Below, piece by piece: positions 16,653-25,496 of a stretch of DNA of 64,000 bases. Where the stretch lies: the NCBI RefSeq assembly GCF_002192695.1, contig NZ_MTLG01000052.1:124001-188000 (forward strand). The letters are read 5' to 3'. How positions within the stretch are numbered: the first letter of the stretch is position 1; every line of letters begins with the position of its first letter. The notes under the pieces are model-generated. The model did not search any database and was not told the origin of the DNA. It saw only the letters and a program-made list of their open reading frames with translations. Both the position numbers and the translations under genes were made by a program. This DNA is from Achromobacter xylosoxidans. GTDB taxonomy: Bacteria; Pseudomonadota; Gammaproteobacteria; Burkholderiales; Burkholderiaceae_B.

Positions 16653-17668
16653 ACACGCAGGCATTGAAAACGCCGGCCGGCAACGCGGCCTGGCGCCTGG
16701 ATCCGCCCTACGGCGCCCGCGCGCTGCTGATCGTGATCGCCGCGCTGATGCTGTTCCTCTACACCGGCCAACGGGTCGAGATGGGCCGCATGGCGGCACT
16801 GACCCTGGACGGCGCGCTGGCCGCGGTCGGCCTGAAAGAGCAGTCCCAGGTCACGTCGGGCCTGGGCGCCCTGGCCGACAACTTGTTTCCGCTGCAGGTT
16901 TCGTATCGCACCGAGACCTCGCGCATAGAGGGCTTCGACCCGGACAGGCTGCCGTGGCTGGCGCATGTGGAAACGGTGCAGGTAACCGAGAGCCGGCTCA
17001 ATCCGCACACGCTGAAGATGGAAGACGAGGTGTCCACGCAGACCTATCTGGTCGAGCCGCTGGGCTATCTGTGGCGGGTGGCGGTGAAGATGGTCGAGAC
17101 CTTCGAGATCGCGATCTGGGCGACCCTGCTGGCCGTATTGGGCAGTGCGCCGCTGGCCTATTGCAGCGCCCGCAACTACGCGCCCAACCGGCTGCTGTAC
17201 GTGGCGGCGCGGGCCATCGTCAGCATGTTCCGCGCCATGCCTGAGCTGATCTGCGCGCTGTTCCTGGTGCTGGCCTACGGCTTCGGCCCGATTGCCGGGG
17301 TGCTGGCGCTGGCCATCCATTCGATGGGATTCCTGGGCAAGTTCTACGCCGAGGACATCGAAACGGCCGATACCAAGCCGCAAGAGGCCCTGGCCGCGAT
17401 CGGCGCCAGCAAGCCGCGCGTGCTGGCCTACGCCGTGCTGCCGCAGGTCATGCCCAAGTTCACGGGCTACACCCTGTACATCCTGGACCGCAACGTGCGC
17501 ATGGCCACGGTCGTGGGCCTGGTGGGCGCGGGCGGCATCGGCCAGGAATTGAAAGGCCGCTACGACATGTACCAGTACGCGCACGTCGGGACCATCCTCG
17601 TCGTGATCTTCATCACCGTGTTCTTGCTGGACCAGGTTGCCGCCCGCTTGCGGCGCCGCTTGAGCTGA
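16649..17668 (+). CDS. PhnE-like ABC transporter permease
   Basis: The product of 339 residues is an inner-membrane permease with about six helices and the binding-protein-dependent transport loop (EALAAIGASKPRVLAYAVLP). A long periplasmic segment between the first two helices is usual in PhnE. The start overlaps the phnC stop (ATGA). It completes the D-C-E transporter. Confidence 0.92.
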   Translation: MNTQALKTPAGNAAWRLDPPYGARALLIVIAALMLFLYTGQRVEMGRMAALTLDGALAAVGLKEQSQVTSGLGALADNLFPLQVSYRTETSRIEGFDPDRLPWLAHVETVQVTESRLNPHTLKMEDEVSTQTYLVEPLGYLWRVAVKMVETFEIAIWATLLAVLGSAPLAYCSARNYAPNRLLYVAARAIVSMFRAMPELICALFLVLAYGFGPIAGVLALAIHSMGFLGKFYAEDIETADTKPQEALAAIGASKPRVLAYAVLPQVMPKFTGYTLYILDRNVRMATVVGLVGAGGIGQELKGRYDMYQYAHVGTILVVIFITVFLLDQVAARLRRRLS

Positions 17669-17754
17669 GCCGGCGCGGCGGCCAGCCAGGCCGCCGCGCC
17701 CCGATAGGTTTTCTGCCGGACGGACCCGGCAACGTTCCCTGACCAGGAGTTTTC

Positions 17755-17925
17755 ATGACCCCGTACTTTGCACTGGGCCGCGCCCTTGTTGCGGCCATCG
17801 CCCTGAGCCTGACCCTTGCCGCCTGCGGCGGCGACGACGACTCGGATGACGGCGCGACCACGCCGCCCGAGACCGGACAGCCCGAGACGCCGCCGCCCGC
17901 GCCGCAACTGCGCTGCGCGCCTTGA
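17755..17925 (+). CDS. Small lipoprotein, 56 residues
   Basis: This short gene begins with ATG five bases after AGGAG (17745-17749). A hydrophobic signal ends in the lipobox LAAC (Cys24). The mature part is a Gly-Gly-Asp-rich, then Pro/Thr/Glu-rich tail of 33 residues. It lies between phnE and the phospholipase C gene and is probably co-transcribed with the latter, 37 bases downstream. No homologous family is recognised; it could be a small lipid-anchored accessory. Confidence 0.65.
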   Translation: MTPYFALGRALVAAIALSLTLAACGGDDDSDDGATTPPETGQPETPPPAPQLRCAP

Positions 17926-17962
17926 ACGCCCGATCCGTCCAACCCCACGCAAGAGTAGCCCC

Positions 17963-20218
17963 ATGACCAAGACCCATACCTCGCAGTCCGCCATCGCGTC
18001 CCCGGCCTTGCCGGGCCGGCGGCAATTCTTCCGCGCCTCGGCCCAGGCCGCCGGCGCCTTGTCGGCGATGGCCTTGCTGCCCGCCTCGATCCAGCGCGCG
18101 CTGGCGGTGCCCGCGGCGGTGGAAAGCGGCACCATCAAGGACATCAAGCACATCGTGATCCTGATGCAGGAGAACCGCTCGTTCGACCACTACTTCGGCA
18201 CCATGCGCGGCGTGCGCGGCTTCGGCGACCGTTTCCCGATTCCGCTGGCCAGCGGCAAGTCGGTGTTCTTCCAACCGAACCCCAAGGGCGGCCAGGATAT
18301 CCAGCCTTTCCGCCGCGACTCCAGGACCAGCAACGCGCTGATCGGATCGGGCACGCCACACAATTTTCCCGACCAGCAGGCGGCCTGGAACCAGGGCAAG
18401 ATGGACCAGTGGATCCAGTACAAGAACCAGGCCACCATGGGCTTCTTCATGCGCGAGGACATTCCGTACCAGTTCGCGCTGGCCGACGCCTTCACGGTCT
18501 GCGACGGCTATCACTGTTCCATCCTGACCGGCACCGACCCCAACCGCATCGTGTTCTGGTCGGGCGCCAACGCCAATCCCGAACTGCGCAAGCTGGGCGT
18601 CAATAGCACGGACACCGATTCGGAACCCGTCAATTCGCGCTGCTGGCCCAGCCCGTCCAACTGGGTCGCGGGCCGCGCGCAGCTGGCAGACGGGTCGGGC
18701 CAGGTCGACCCCGTGACCGGCGCCTACAACTACAAGTACAAGAACAGCGCCTTCAAGTGGGACACCCTGCCCGACCTGCTGCAGCGTGCCGGGGTCAGCT
18801 GGCACATCTACCAGAACATGAACAACAACTGGACGGGCGCCATGCACGGCTGCCTGGCCTTCAAGAGCTTCCGCACCGCGCAGCCGGGTTCGCCGATCTA
18901 TGAACACGGCCTGACCGGCGGCCCCGAGAAGAACGACGGCGCCGTCAACTTCCTTGCCCAGCTCAAGCAGGACGTGGCCAATGGCACCTTGCCGCAGGTG
19001 TCGTGGGTGCTGCCCACGCAGGCCCTGGCCGAGCATCCGGGCAGCAGCGAAGGCGTGGCCGGCGCGGCCGACTTCATCGCCGACGTGCTGGACGCGCTGA
19101 CCTCCAATCCCGAAGTCTGGAGCAAGACCGCGCTGTTCGTGACCTTCGACGAGAACGACGGCTTCTTCGACCATGCGGCCATGCCCGCGGTGCCGTCCTA
19201 TGACGCCAACGGCGTGCTGATGGGCAAGTCCACCGTGCCGCTGGAGGGCGAATACTTCGATGCCTCGGTGGGCAACTACCTGAAGGCCGAGGACAAGATC
19301 ACCGGCAACATCCGGCCGTGGGGCCTGAGTTCGCGCGTGCCCATGTATGTGGTGTCGCCGTGGAGCAAGGGCGGCTGGGTCAACTCGCAGGTGTTCGATC
19401 ACACCTCGGTGGGCCGGTTCCTGGAGCAGCGCTTCGACATCAAGGTGGACGCCATCAGCCCGTGGAGCCGCGCGGTCTGCGGCGACCTGACCACCTGCTT
19501 CGATTTCGTCAGCCCCAACGATCCCCGCGTGCCCACGCTGCCCGACACCAGCAACTTTCCCGCGGTCAACGCGGCGCAGAAGCTCCTGCCCACGACCGCG
19601 GTGACCCAGGCGCCCGCCATCCCGCAGCCGCTGTTCCAGGAGACCGGCACGCGGCTGTCGCGCGCGCTGCCCTACGAACTGCACACCAGCGCCCGGCTCG
19701 GCGCGGACGGCGCAGTCGAACTGCTGTTCAGCAACACGGGCACAGCCGGCGCCGTGTTCCATGTGTACGACAAGCGCAACCTGAACCTGATCCCGCGGCG
19801 CTACACCGTCGAAGCCGGCAAGACACTGTCCGACACCTGGACCGGCGGCGACTATGACCTGTGGGTCTACAGCAGCAACGGCTTCGTGCGGACCTTCGCC
19901 GGCAACACGCAGCGCGGCGCGGCCCTGGAAGTGCAGGTCTGCTACGAGCCGGCGGGCGGCGCCCTGTACGTGAAGGTTTCCAACCGCGGCACGGCCAGCC
20001 TGCAGGCAAACCTGCAGTCCAACGCTTACCGCAAGGACGGCCCCTGGGCCCTGGCGGTCGAGCCTGGCAAGGTGGCCGAACACCACTGGTCCATCAAGGA
20101 AAGCGGCAATTGGTACGACTTCACGGTCACCGCCGAGGGCTTCGAGCGCCGCTTCGCCGGGCGCATGGAGAACGGCCGCGCGAGCGTCAGCGATCCCGCC
20201 ATGGCGCTGCATCTGTGA
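17963..20218 (+). CDS. Tat-exported phosphocholine-type phospholipase C
   Basis: The product of 751 residues has a twin-arginine signal (RRQFFRA at 19-25, then a hydrophobic stretch to about 48). The phosphoesterase domain has HIVILMQENRSFDHYFG and FVTFDENDGFFDH, the metal-binding and catalytic motifs of the PlcH/PlcN group. Two C-terminal domains of the phospholipase C type (DUF756-like) follow. It hydrolyses phospholipid head groups outside the cytoplasm and probably provides organophosphate or phosphate. The ATG at 17963 is followed directly by the Tat signal. In pseudomonads the family is phosphate-starvation regulated; no clear Pho box was found here. Confidence 0.92.
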   Translation: MTKTHTSQSAIASPALPGRRQFFRASAQAAGALSAMALLPASIQRALAVPAAVESGTIKDIKHIVILMQENRSFDHYFGTMRGVRGFGDRFPIPLASGKSVFFQPNPKGGQDIQPFRRDSRTSNALIGSGTPHNFPDQQAAWNQGKMDQWIQYKNQATMGFFMREDIPYQFALADAFTVCDGYHCSILTGTDPNRIVFWSGANANPELRKLGVNSTDTDSEPVNSRCWPSPSNWVAGRAQLADGSGQVDPVTGAYNYKYKNSAFKWDTLPDLLQRAGVSWHIYQNMNNNWTGAMHGCLAFKSFRTAQPGSPIYEHGLTGGPEKNDGAVNFLAQLKQDVANGTLPQVSWVLPTQALAEHPGSSEGVAGAADFIADVLDALTSNPEVWSKTALFVTFDENDGFFDHAAMPAVPSYDANGVLMGKSTVPLEGEYFDASVGNYLKAEDKITGNIRPWGLSSRVPMYVVSPWSKGGWVNSQVFDHTSVGRFLEQRFDIKVDAISPWSRAVCGDLTTCFDFVSPNDPRVPTLPDTSNFPAVNAAQKLLPTTAVTQAPAIPQPLFQETGTRLSRALPYELHTSARLGADGAVELLFSNTGTAGAVFHVYDKRNLNLIPRRYTVEAGKTLSDTWTGGDYDLWVYSSNGFVRTFAGNTQRGAALEVQVCYEPAGGALYVKVSNRGTASLQANLQSNAYRKDGPWALAVEPGKVAEHHWSIKESGNWYDFTVTAEGFERRFAGRMENGRASVSDPAMALHL

Positions 20219-20235
20219 TGGTCCTGGCATGAACG

Positions 20236-20267
20236 GGCCGGGCGCGCATCGGGGTGCGCGTCCGGCC
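20236..20267 (+). terminator. GC-rich hairpin after phospholipase gene
   Basis: GGCCGG and CGCGCA pair with TGCGCG and CCGGCC around a TCGGGG loop. There is no T tract, so it is either an atypical terminator or an RNA 3'-end structure. Confidence 0.4.
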
Positions 20268-20297
20268 AGTCCGCAACAACAAACTACCAACATACTC

Positions 20298-21719
20298 ATG
20301 AAGCACACATACGCAATTCTGGCCGCCAACGGCTTGTCGGTGGCGGTTCTGGTGGGCGCGCTGGCCGGGGGATCGGCCGCGCAGGCGCAGACGGCGCCGC
20401 CCGTGAAGTGGGACGGCAGCAACCTCGGCTACGGGCCGGGCGCCGGCCAGGGCGTGACGGGCAAAGGCAATCACGCCATCGGCAAGAACGCCGGCGCCAA
20501 CGTGGCCGGCAGCAACAACATCGGCCTGGGCAATGGCGCGGGCCAGGACGTCAGCACCAACTGGAACCTCGCGATAGGCGAGGGCGCCGGCTCCAAGGTC
20601 GGCGGCAAGAACGCCAACCAGGCCATCGGCTACTACGCCGGCACCAATGTGCAGGGCGGCTGGAACCAGTCGTTCGGCCGCAGCGCCGGCCAGAACGTCA
20701 CGGGCGACTACAACGATGCCTTCGGCTTCTGGGCCGGCACGGACACGGCGGGCAACAACAATGCCGCCTATGGCACCAACGCAGGGCGCAACGTCACCGG
20801 CAACGGCAACTCGGCCTTCGGCCAGGAAGCGGGCCGCAATGTCGTCGGCGACGGCAACCTGGCGCTGGGCCAGAACGCGGGCCAGAACGTGGAGGGCGAG
20901 GGCAACCTGGCGCAGGGCAAGAACGCCGGGCAGAACGTGACCGGCGCCAACAACCTGGCTGCCGGCGCCTACGCGGGCTATGGCGTGCAGGGCGATGGCA
21001 ACACGGCAAGCGGCCTGGCCGCCGGCCGCGAGGTCGTCGGCCACAACAACGTGGCGCAGGGCACGGCCGCGGGGTCGGGCGTGCGCGGCAGCGACAACGT
21101 GTCCATGGGATCGAATGCCGGGCGCGGTTCCGTTGCCGACCGCAGCGTGTCGGTGGGCGCGGACTCGTCCGCGGCCACGCAGAGCGTCGCGGTCGGCGCA
21201 GGCGCGGTGGCCAGCGCGGGCAATAGCGTGGCGCTGGGCGCAGGATCCACGGCGGCGCGCGGCGCACAGGAGAACTACGAGGCTTACGGCATGGCACAGC
21301 CCCAGAATTCCACGGGCGAGGTGAACGTGGGCGGGCGTCAGATCACGGGCGTGGCGGCAGGCAGCGTAGACACCGACGCCGTCAACCTGGGGCAGTTGCG
21401 CGCCGCCAGCAGCGCGGGCGAGGCCAGGGTGGGCGCCGTCGAGCGCTCCCTGCAGGACCTGCGTGGCGACCTGGACTCCCAGGAGCGCATGCTGAGCGCC
21501 GGCGTGGCCGCCGCCATGGCGACGGCCTCCCTGCCCCAAGCCTACCTGCCGGGACGCAATATGCTGTCCATGGCGGGCGGCACCTGGAACGGCGAATCGG
21601 GTTACGCCATGGGGCTGTCGCGCGTGTCCAGCGGCGGGCGCTGGGTCTACAAGGTCTCGGCCAACGGCACCTCGCGCGGCGACTTCGGCGGCGCGGCGGG
21701 GGTCGGCTACCAATGGTGA
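20298..21719 (+). CDS. Trimeric autotransporter adhesin (YadA-like)
   Basis: The product is 473 residues. A signal peptide (about 1-30) is followed by fifteen 16-residue repeats (about 42-282, pattern N-x-A-x-G-x-x-A-G-x-x-V-x-G-x-x), then canonical head repeats (SVSVGADS, SVAVGAG, SVALGAG). A neck motif AVNLGQLR, a short coiled coil and a C-terminal YadA anchor (NMLSMAGGTWNGESGYAMG to final W) complete it. The protein would trimerise and display the repeat region on the cell surface. ATG 20298 starts the signal peptide; no strong ribosome site precedes it. The stalk is very short for the family. Confidence 0.92.
   Translation: MKHTYAILAANGLSVAVLVGALAGGSAAQAQTAPPVKWDGSNLGYGPGAGQGVTGKGNHAIGKNAGANVAGSNNIGLGNGAGQDVSTNWNLAIGEGAGSKVGGKNANQAIGYYAGTNVQGGWNQSFGRSAGQNVTGDYNDAFGFWAGTDTAGNNNAAYGTNAGRNVTGNGNSAFGQEAGRNVVGDGNLALGQNAGQNVEGEGNLAQGKNAGQNVTGANNLAAGAYAGYGVQGDGNTASGLAAGREVVGHNNVAQGTAAGSGVRGSDNVSMGSNAGRGSVADRSVSVGADSSAATQSVAVGAGAVASAGNSVALGAGSTAARGAQENYEAYGMAQPQNSTGEVNVGGRQITGVAAGSVDTDAVNLGQLRAASSAGEARVGAVERSLQDLRGDLDSQERMLSAGVAAAMATASLPQAYLPGRNMLSMAGGTWNGESGYAMGLSRVSSGGRWVYKVSANGTSRGDFGGAAGVGYQW
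20421..21143 (+). repeat. 48-bp (16-residue) tandem coding repeats in adhesin
   Basis: Fifteen consecutive units encode a 16-residue repeat, with one 17-residue unit at the third or fourth position. Conserved positions are Asn1, Gly5, Ala8-Gly9 and often Gly14. The units have diverged in DNA sequence. Confidence 0.85.
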
Positions 21720-21805
21720 GCGCGGGCCTGCGATAATGCCGCAAGCGCGGCGGCCGGCGATGGAACGCGGGCCGCCGCCAGCACAGGCATACCCGGATCG
21801 GCCCC

Positions 21806-22747
21806 ATGGAAAAGCGTTTGATGCCATCGATGATGGCGCTGCAATGTTTCGAGGCGGTGGCGCGGCACATGAGCTTCACGCGCGCCGCCGAGGAACTGCA
21901 CATGACCCAGAGCGCGATCAGCAAGCAGATCGCGCAGCTGGAGGCGCTGCTGCGCAATCCGCTGTTCCTGCGCGTGCGGCGGCGCCTGCAGCTCACGCCC
22001 GCGGGCGCCCTGTACCAGTCCGAGGTCAAGACCATCCTGAACCAGGTGGACATGTCCTCGCGCTACATCCTGACCTACGGTAGCGAGACCCAGGTGCTCA
22101 CCATCGGCACCCAGCCCACTTTCGGCGCGCGCTGGCTGATCCCGCGGCTGCAAGGCTTCATGGCCGCGCATCCGGACATCCAGGTCAAGGTGCGCAGCGA
22201 AACCCGGCCCTTCGACCTGATGCAGGCCAAGATCGACATCTCCTTCTTCTTCGGCCACGGCACCTTGCCGGGGGCCCAATGCCGGGAATTGTTCGAAGCC
22301 GAGGTCGTGCCGGTGTGCGCGCCCGGCTTCTTGCCGGCAGACCGGGTAGACAGCCTGGAGGCGTTGAGCGCGCAGGCGCTGATCCAGTGCGCCTCGCGCC
22401 CGGAAGCCTGGCATGACTACTTCTCGCGCCAGCGCTTCCAGTCCGACCGCAGCTACCACGGCCCGCGCTTCGATACCTTCTACATGTGCGTGCGCGCGGC
22501 GGAGGGCGGCTGCGGCGTGGCGTTGACGCCGCGCCTGCTGGCCGAAGAGGAGCTGCAGGCCGGCAAGCTGGTGATTCCCTGGGACTACGTGCAGCCCAGC
22601 GACGGCGCGTACTTCGTCGCCTACTCCGAACACTCGGCAGAGGTGCCGAAGATCAAGCAGTTCGTCGCCTGGGTGGAACAAGAGGCCGCGCGCAAGCGCG
22701 AGCGCGACGCCCAGCGCGCGCGATCCATGAAAAAACGGACTGATTAA
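21806..22747 (+). CDS. LysR-family transcriptional regulator
   Basis: The product of 313 residues has an N-terminal LysR helix-turn-helix (FTRAAEELHMTQSAISKQI) and a periplasmic-binding-like effector domain of the GcvA group. It precedes the HglS-like gene on the same strand by 81 bases and probably controls the hglS-like - FMN oxidase - Bug receptor genes. Confidence 0.93.
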   Translation: MEKRLMPSMMALQCFEAVARHMSFTRAAEELHMTQSAISKQIAQLEALLRNPLFLRVRRRLQLTPAGALYQSEVKTILNQVDMSSRYILTYGSETQVLTIGTQPTFGARWLIPRLQGFMAAHPDIQVKVRSETRPFDLMQAKIDISFFFGHGTLPGAQCRELFEAEVVPVCAPGFLPADRVDSLEALSAQALIQCASRPEAWHDYFSRQRFQSDRSYHGPRFDTFYMCVRAAEGGCGVALTPRLLAEEELQAGKLVIPWDYVQPSDGAYFVAYSEHSAEVPKIKQFVAWVEQEAARKRERDAQRARSMKKRTD

Positions 22748-22828
22748 GCCGATTTTTTTCATTTGATTGCGCGCGCGGCGCATGATGTCATGCGGGCCAT
22801 CCTTGTTTACCGATGTGCCGAGCCCGCC

Positions 22829-24226
22829 ATGAGTCAGAATTTCGTCAATCCGGATCAGATCCGCGCCTGGTTCTCCCGCGCCATGTCCGACATGTACAAG
22901 TCGGAAGTGCCGCTGTACGACACGCTGCTGGACCTGGTCGCCCAGGTCAACGCCAAGACGCTCACTGAGCAGCCCGAGCTGGCCGCGCAATTGGCGCGCA
23001 CGGGCGAGATCGAGCGCCTGGACATCGAGCGCCACGGCGCGATCCGCGTCGGCACCGCGCAGGAATTGGCCAATATGCGGCGCGTGTTCGCCGTGATGGG
23101 CATGCAGCCCGTGGGCTATTACGATCTGTCGCCAGCCGGCGTGCCGGTGCATTCCACCGCCTTTCGCGCCACCCACGAAGCCTCGCTGCAGGCCAGCCCG
23201 TTCCGCGTCTTCACCTCGCTGCTGCGGCTGGAGCTGATCGCCGACGAAGTCCTGCGCGAGAAGGCCGCCCGCATCCTGGCCGCGCGCCAGATCTTCACCG
23301 CGCGCACGCTGGAACTTGCGGCCCGCTTTGAGGCGCAGGGCGGACTGGTTGTAGCGGATGCCCGCGAATTCGTGGCCGAGGCCCTGCATACCTTCCGCTG
23401 GCACAGCGAGGCGACCGTCAGCCTGGAAGACTACGAGGAACTGCACGGCCAGCACCGCCTGATCGCCGATGTGGTGGCCTTCAAGGGCCCGCACATCAAT
23501 CACTTGACTCCGCGCACGCTGGACATCGACGAGGCCCAGGCCGAGATGCCGCGCCGCGGCGTGTCCGCCAAGGCCGTGATCGAAGGCCCGCCGCCGCGCA
23601 AGTGCCCGATCCTGCTGCGCCAGACCAGCTTCAAGGCGCTGGAGGAAGCGGTCCTGTTCGCCGGCGCCGACGGCCAGTCCGCGGCCGGCAGCCATACCGC
23701 GCGCTTCGGCGAGATCGAGCAGCGCGGCGTGGCGTTGACCCGCAAGGGCCGGGCGCTTTACGACCAGTTGCTGGACCTGGCCCGCAGCCGCATCAGCGGC
23801 GCGCCCAACGAAGGCAATGCCGCGGCCTACATGCAGAACCTGCAGGACTGTTTTGCCGCCTTCCCGGATGACTACGACACGCTGCATGCGCAGGGACTGG
23901 CCTATTTCCGCTACTTCCTGACCGGCAAGGAGGGCGCGGATCCCGAGGCGGGCCTGCGGGACCTGATCGCCCAGGGCTACATCCGCTTCGAGCCGCTGGT
24001 GTACGAGGACTTCCTGCCCGTCAGCGCGGCCGGCATCTTCCAGTCGAACCTGGGCGACAAGGCCCAGGCCGAATACGCGCAGAATGCCAGCCAGGCCGCC
24101 TTCGAGCAGGCCCTGGGCGCCCAGGTGCAGGACGAATTGGCGCTTTACCAGGACACGCAGGACCGTTCGCTGGCCGCGTGCATGCAGGCGCTGGGCGCGC
24201 AGGCCGGCTCGCCGGTGGCTGCATGA
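22829..24226 (+). CDS. 2-oxoadipate dioxygenase/decarboxylase-like protein (HglS/DUF1338)
   Basis: The product of 465 residues matches the DUF1338/HglS family in length and motifs. His69 and Arg73 in RHGAIRVGT, His225 in KGPHINHLTPR and Glu295 in ARFGEIEQRG correspond to the Fe(II) ligands and substrate arginine described for HglS, by my alignment from memory. HglS converts 2-oxoadipate to D-2-hydroxyglutarate in D-lysine breakdown. ATG 22829 gives the family N-terminus. The next gene overlaps by four bases (ATGA). Other 2-oxo acids are possible substrates. Confidence 0.85.
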   Translation: MSQNFVNPDQIRAWFSRAMSDMYKSEVPLYDTLLDLVAQVNAKTLTEQPELAAQLARTGEIERLDIERHGAIRVGTAQELANMRRVFAVMGMQPVGYYDLSPAGVPVHSTAFRATHEASLQASPFRVFTSLLRLELIADEVLREKAARILAARQIFTARTLELAARFEAQGGLVVADAREFVAEALHTFRWHSEATVSLEDYEELHGQHRLIADVVAFKGPHINHLTPRTLDIDEAQAEMPRRGVSAKAVIEGPPPRKCPILLRQTSFKALEEAVLFAGADGQSAAGSHTARFGEIEQRGVALTRKGRALYDQLLDLARSRISGAPNEGNAAAYMQNLQDCFAAFPDDYDTLHAQGLAYFRYFLTGKEGADPEAGLRDLIAQGYIRFEPLVYEDFLPVSAAGIFQSNLGDKAQAEYAQNASQAAFEQALGAQVQDELALYQDTQDRSLAACMQALGAQAGSPVAA

Positions 24227-25398
24227 GCCGTCTGGACCGTTGCCTGTCCGTGCGCGACTTCGAACGCGAGGCGCGGCGCATCATGCCGCGCTGCGTCGAA
24301 GGCTACGTCTGCGGCGGCACCGAGGATGGCGCCTCGCTGGCCGAGAGCGTGCGCGCGCTGGGCGACGTCGGCTTCCGGCCGCGCGGCCTGCGCGTGGTGG
24401 ACCAGCGCAGCAGCGGGGTCGAACTCTATGGCCAGCGCTACGCCATGCCGGTGGGTTTCGCGCCCACGGGGTTTTCCGCCATCGTCATGCATGAGTGCGA
24501 CCTGGCGCTGGCGCAGGCCGCCCAGCAGGCCGAGATTCCATTCATCATCAGCGGCGCTTCCAGCGTGCCGCTGGAACGCTTGCAGGAGGCCACCGGCAAG
24601 CGCTGCTGGTACCAGGCCTATCTGCCGGGCAACACCGAGCGCATCGCCAAGCTGCTGGCGCGGCTGCGCCAGGCCGAGATCCCGGTGCTGGTGGTGACCA
24701 TCGACACCTGCGTGGGCGCCAACCGCGAGAACCTGCAGAAACTGTCTTTCACCGTGCCCTTCAAGCTCAGTCCCAGCGTCATGCTGGACGGCATGCGCCA
24801 CCCGCGCTGGAGCTACAACGTCTTCCTGCGCACGCTGCTGGGCAGCGGCATCCCCAGGTTCTCGAACCTGTACGAGGAAATCGGCCCGCCCATCACGCAA
24901 GACCCGCCCAACGGCTTTCGCGGCGAACGCGACAAGCTGTCGTGGGAGCATATCCGCTGGATCCGCGAGAACTGGCCGGGCAAGCTGGTGCTCAAGGGCG
25001 TGATGCATCCCGACGACGCGCGCCTGGCCTGCGCGGCGGGCGCCGACGGCGTGATCGTGTCCAACCACGGCGGACGCCAGCTCGACGGCTGCATTGCGCC
25101 GCTACAGGCGCTGCCCGACGTGGTGGCCGCGGTGCCCGCCGGTTTCCCGGTCATGGTCGATGGCGGCTTTCGCCGCGGCTCCGACGTGCTCAAGGCCGTG
25201 GCCCTGGGCGCGCGCATGGTCTTCACCGGCCGGCCTCAATTGTTCGGCGCGGCCGTGGGCGGCAGCGCCGGCATCCGCAAAGTGGCGGAGATATTCCGCA
25301 GCGAGATCTCGACCAACATGGCGCTGCTAGGCTGCGCGACGTTGGCCGACCTCACCTCGGACCTGATCGCGCCCTTGCGGCCAGCGGGCGCCGCCTGA
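24223..25398 (+). CDS. FMN-dependent alpha-hydroxy-acid oxidase/dehydrogenase
   Basis: The product of 391 residues belongs to the lactate dehydrogenase / glycolate oxidase family. The signature SNHGGRQLDG carries the catalytic His and substrate-binding Arg, and VDGGFRRGSDVLKA binds FMN phosphate. The family oxidises L-2-hydroxy acids to 2-oxo acids. Translation overlaps the HglS-like gene (ATGA), so the two probably act in one pathway. The expected product of HglS is the D isomer, which this family does not normally use. Confidence 0.9.
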   Translation: MSRLDRCLSVRDFEREARRIMPRCVEGYVCGGTEDGASLAESVRALGDVGFRPRGLRVVDQRSSGVELYGQRYAMPVGFAPTGFSAIVMHECDLALAQAAQQAEIPFIISGASSVPLERLQEATGKRCWYQAYLPGNTERIAKLLARLRQAEIPVLVVTIDTCVGANRENLQKLSFTVPFKLSPSVMLDGMRHPRWSYNVFLRTLLGSGIPRFSNLYEEIGPPITQDPPNGFRGERDKLSWEHIRWIRENWPGKLVLKGVMHPDDARLACAAGADGVIVSNHGGRQLDGCIAPLQALPDVVAAVPAGFPVMVDGGFRRGSDVLKAVALGARMVFTGRPQLFGAAVGGSAGIRKVAEIFRSEISTNMALLGCATLADLTSDLIAPLRPAGAA

Positions 25399-25496
25399 CA
25401 CGGGCGGCGCCGCCGCCCCGGACAGGACTGCCCGCACAACAACAAAAAACGGCGCGCATCCCCCTGCGCGCCCATCCGTTTTCGACAGGAGGAAAC

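Noticed and set aside
17753..20422. 889-codon open frame on the minus strand opposite the phospholipase gene
   Set aside because: It is the mirror frame of a gene with clear Tat signal and catalytic motifs; long antisense frames are expected at this GC content and the translation shows no domain.
20187..21827. 546-codon minus-strand frame opposite the adhesin
   Set aside because: Its repeats are only the complement of the adhesin repeats; the plus strand has signal peptide, neck and anchor.
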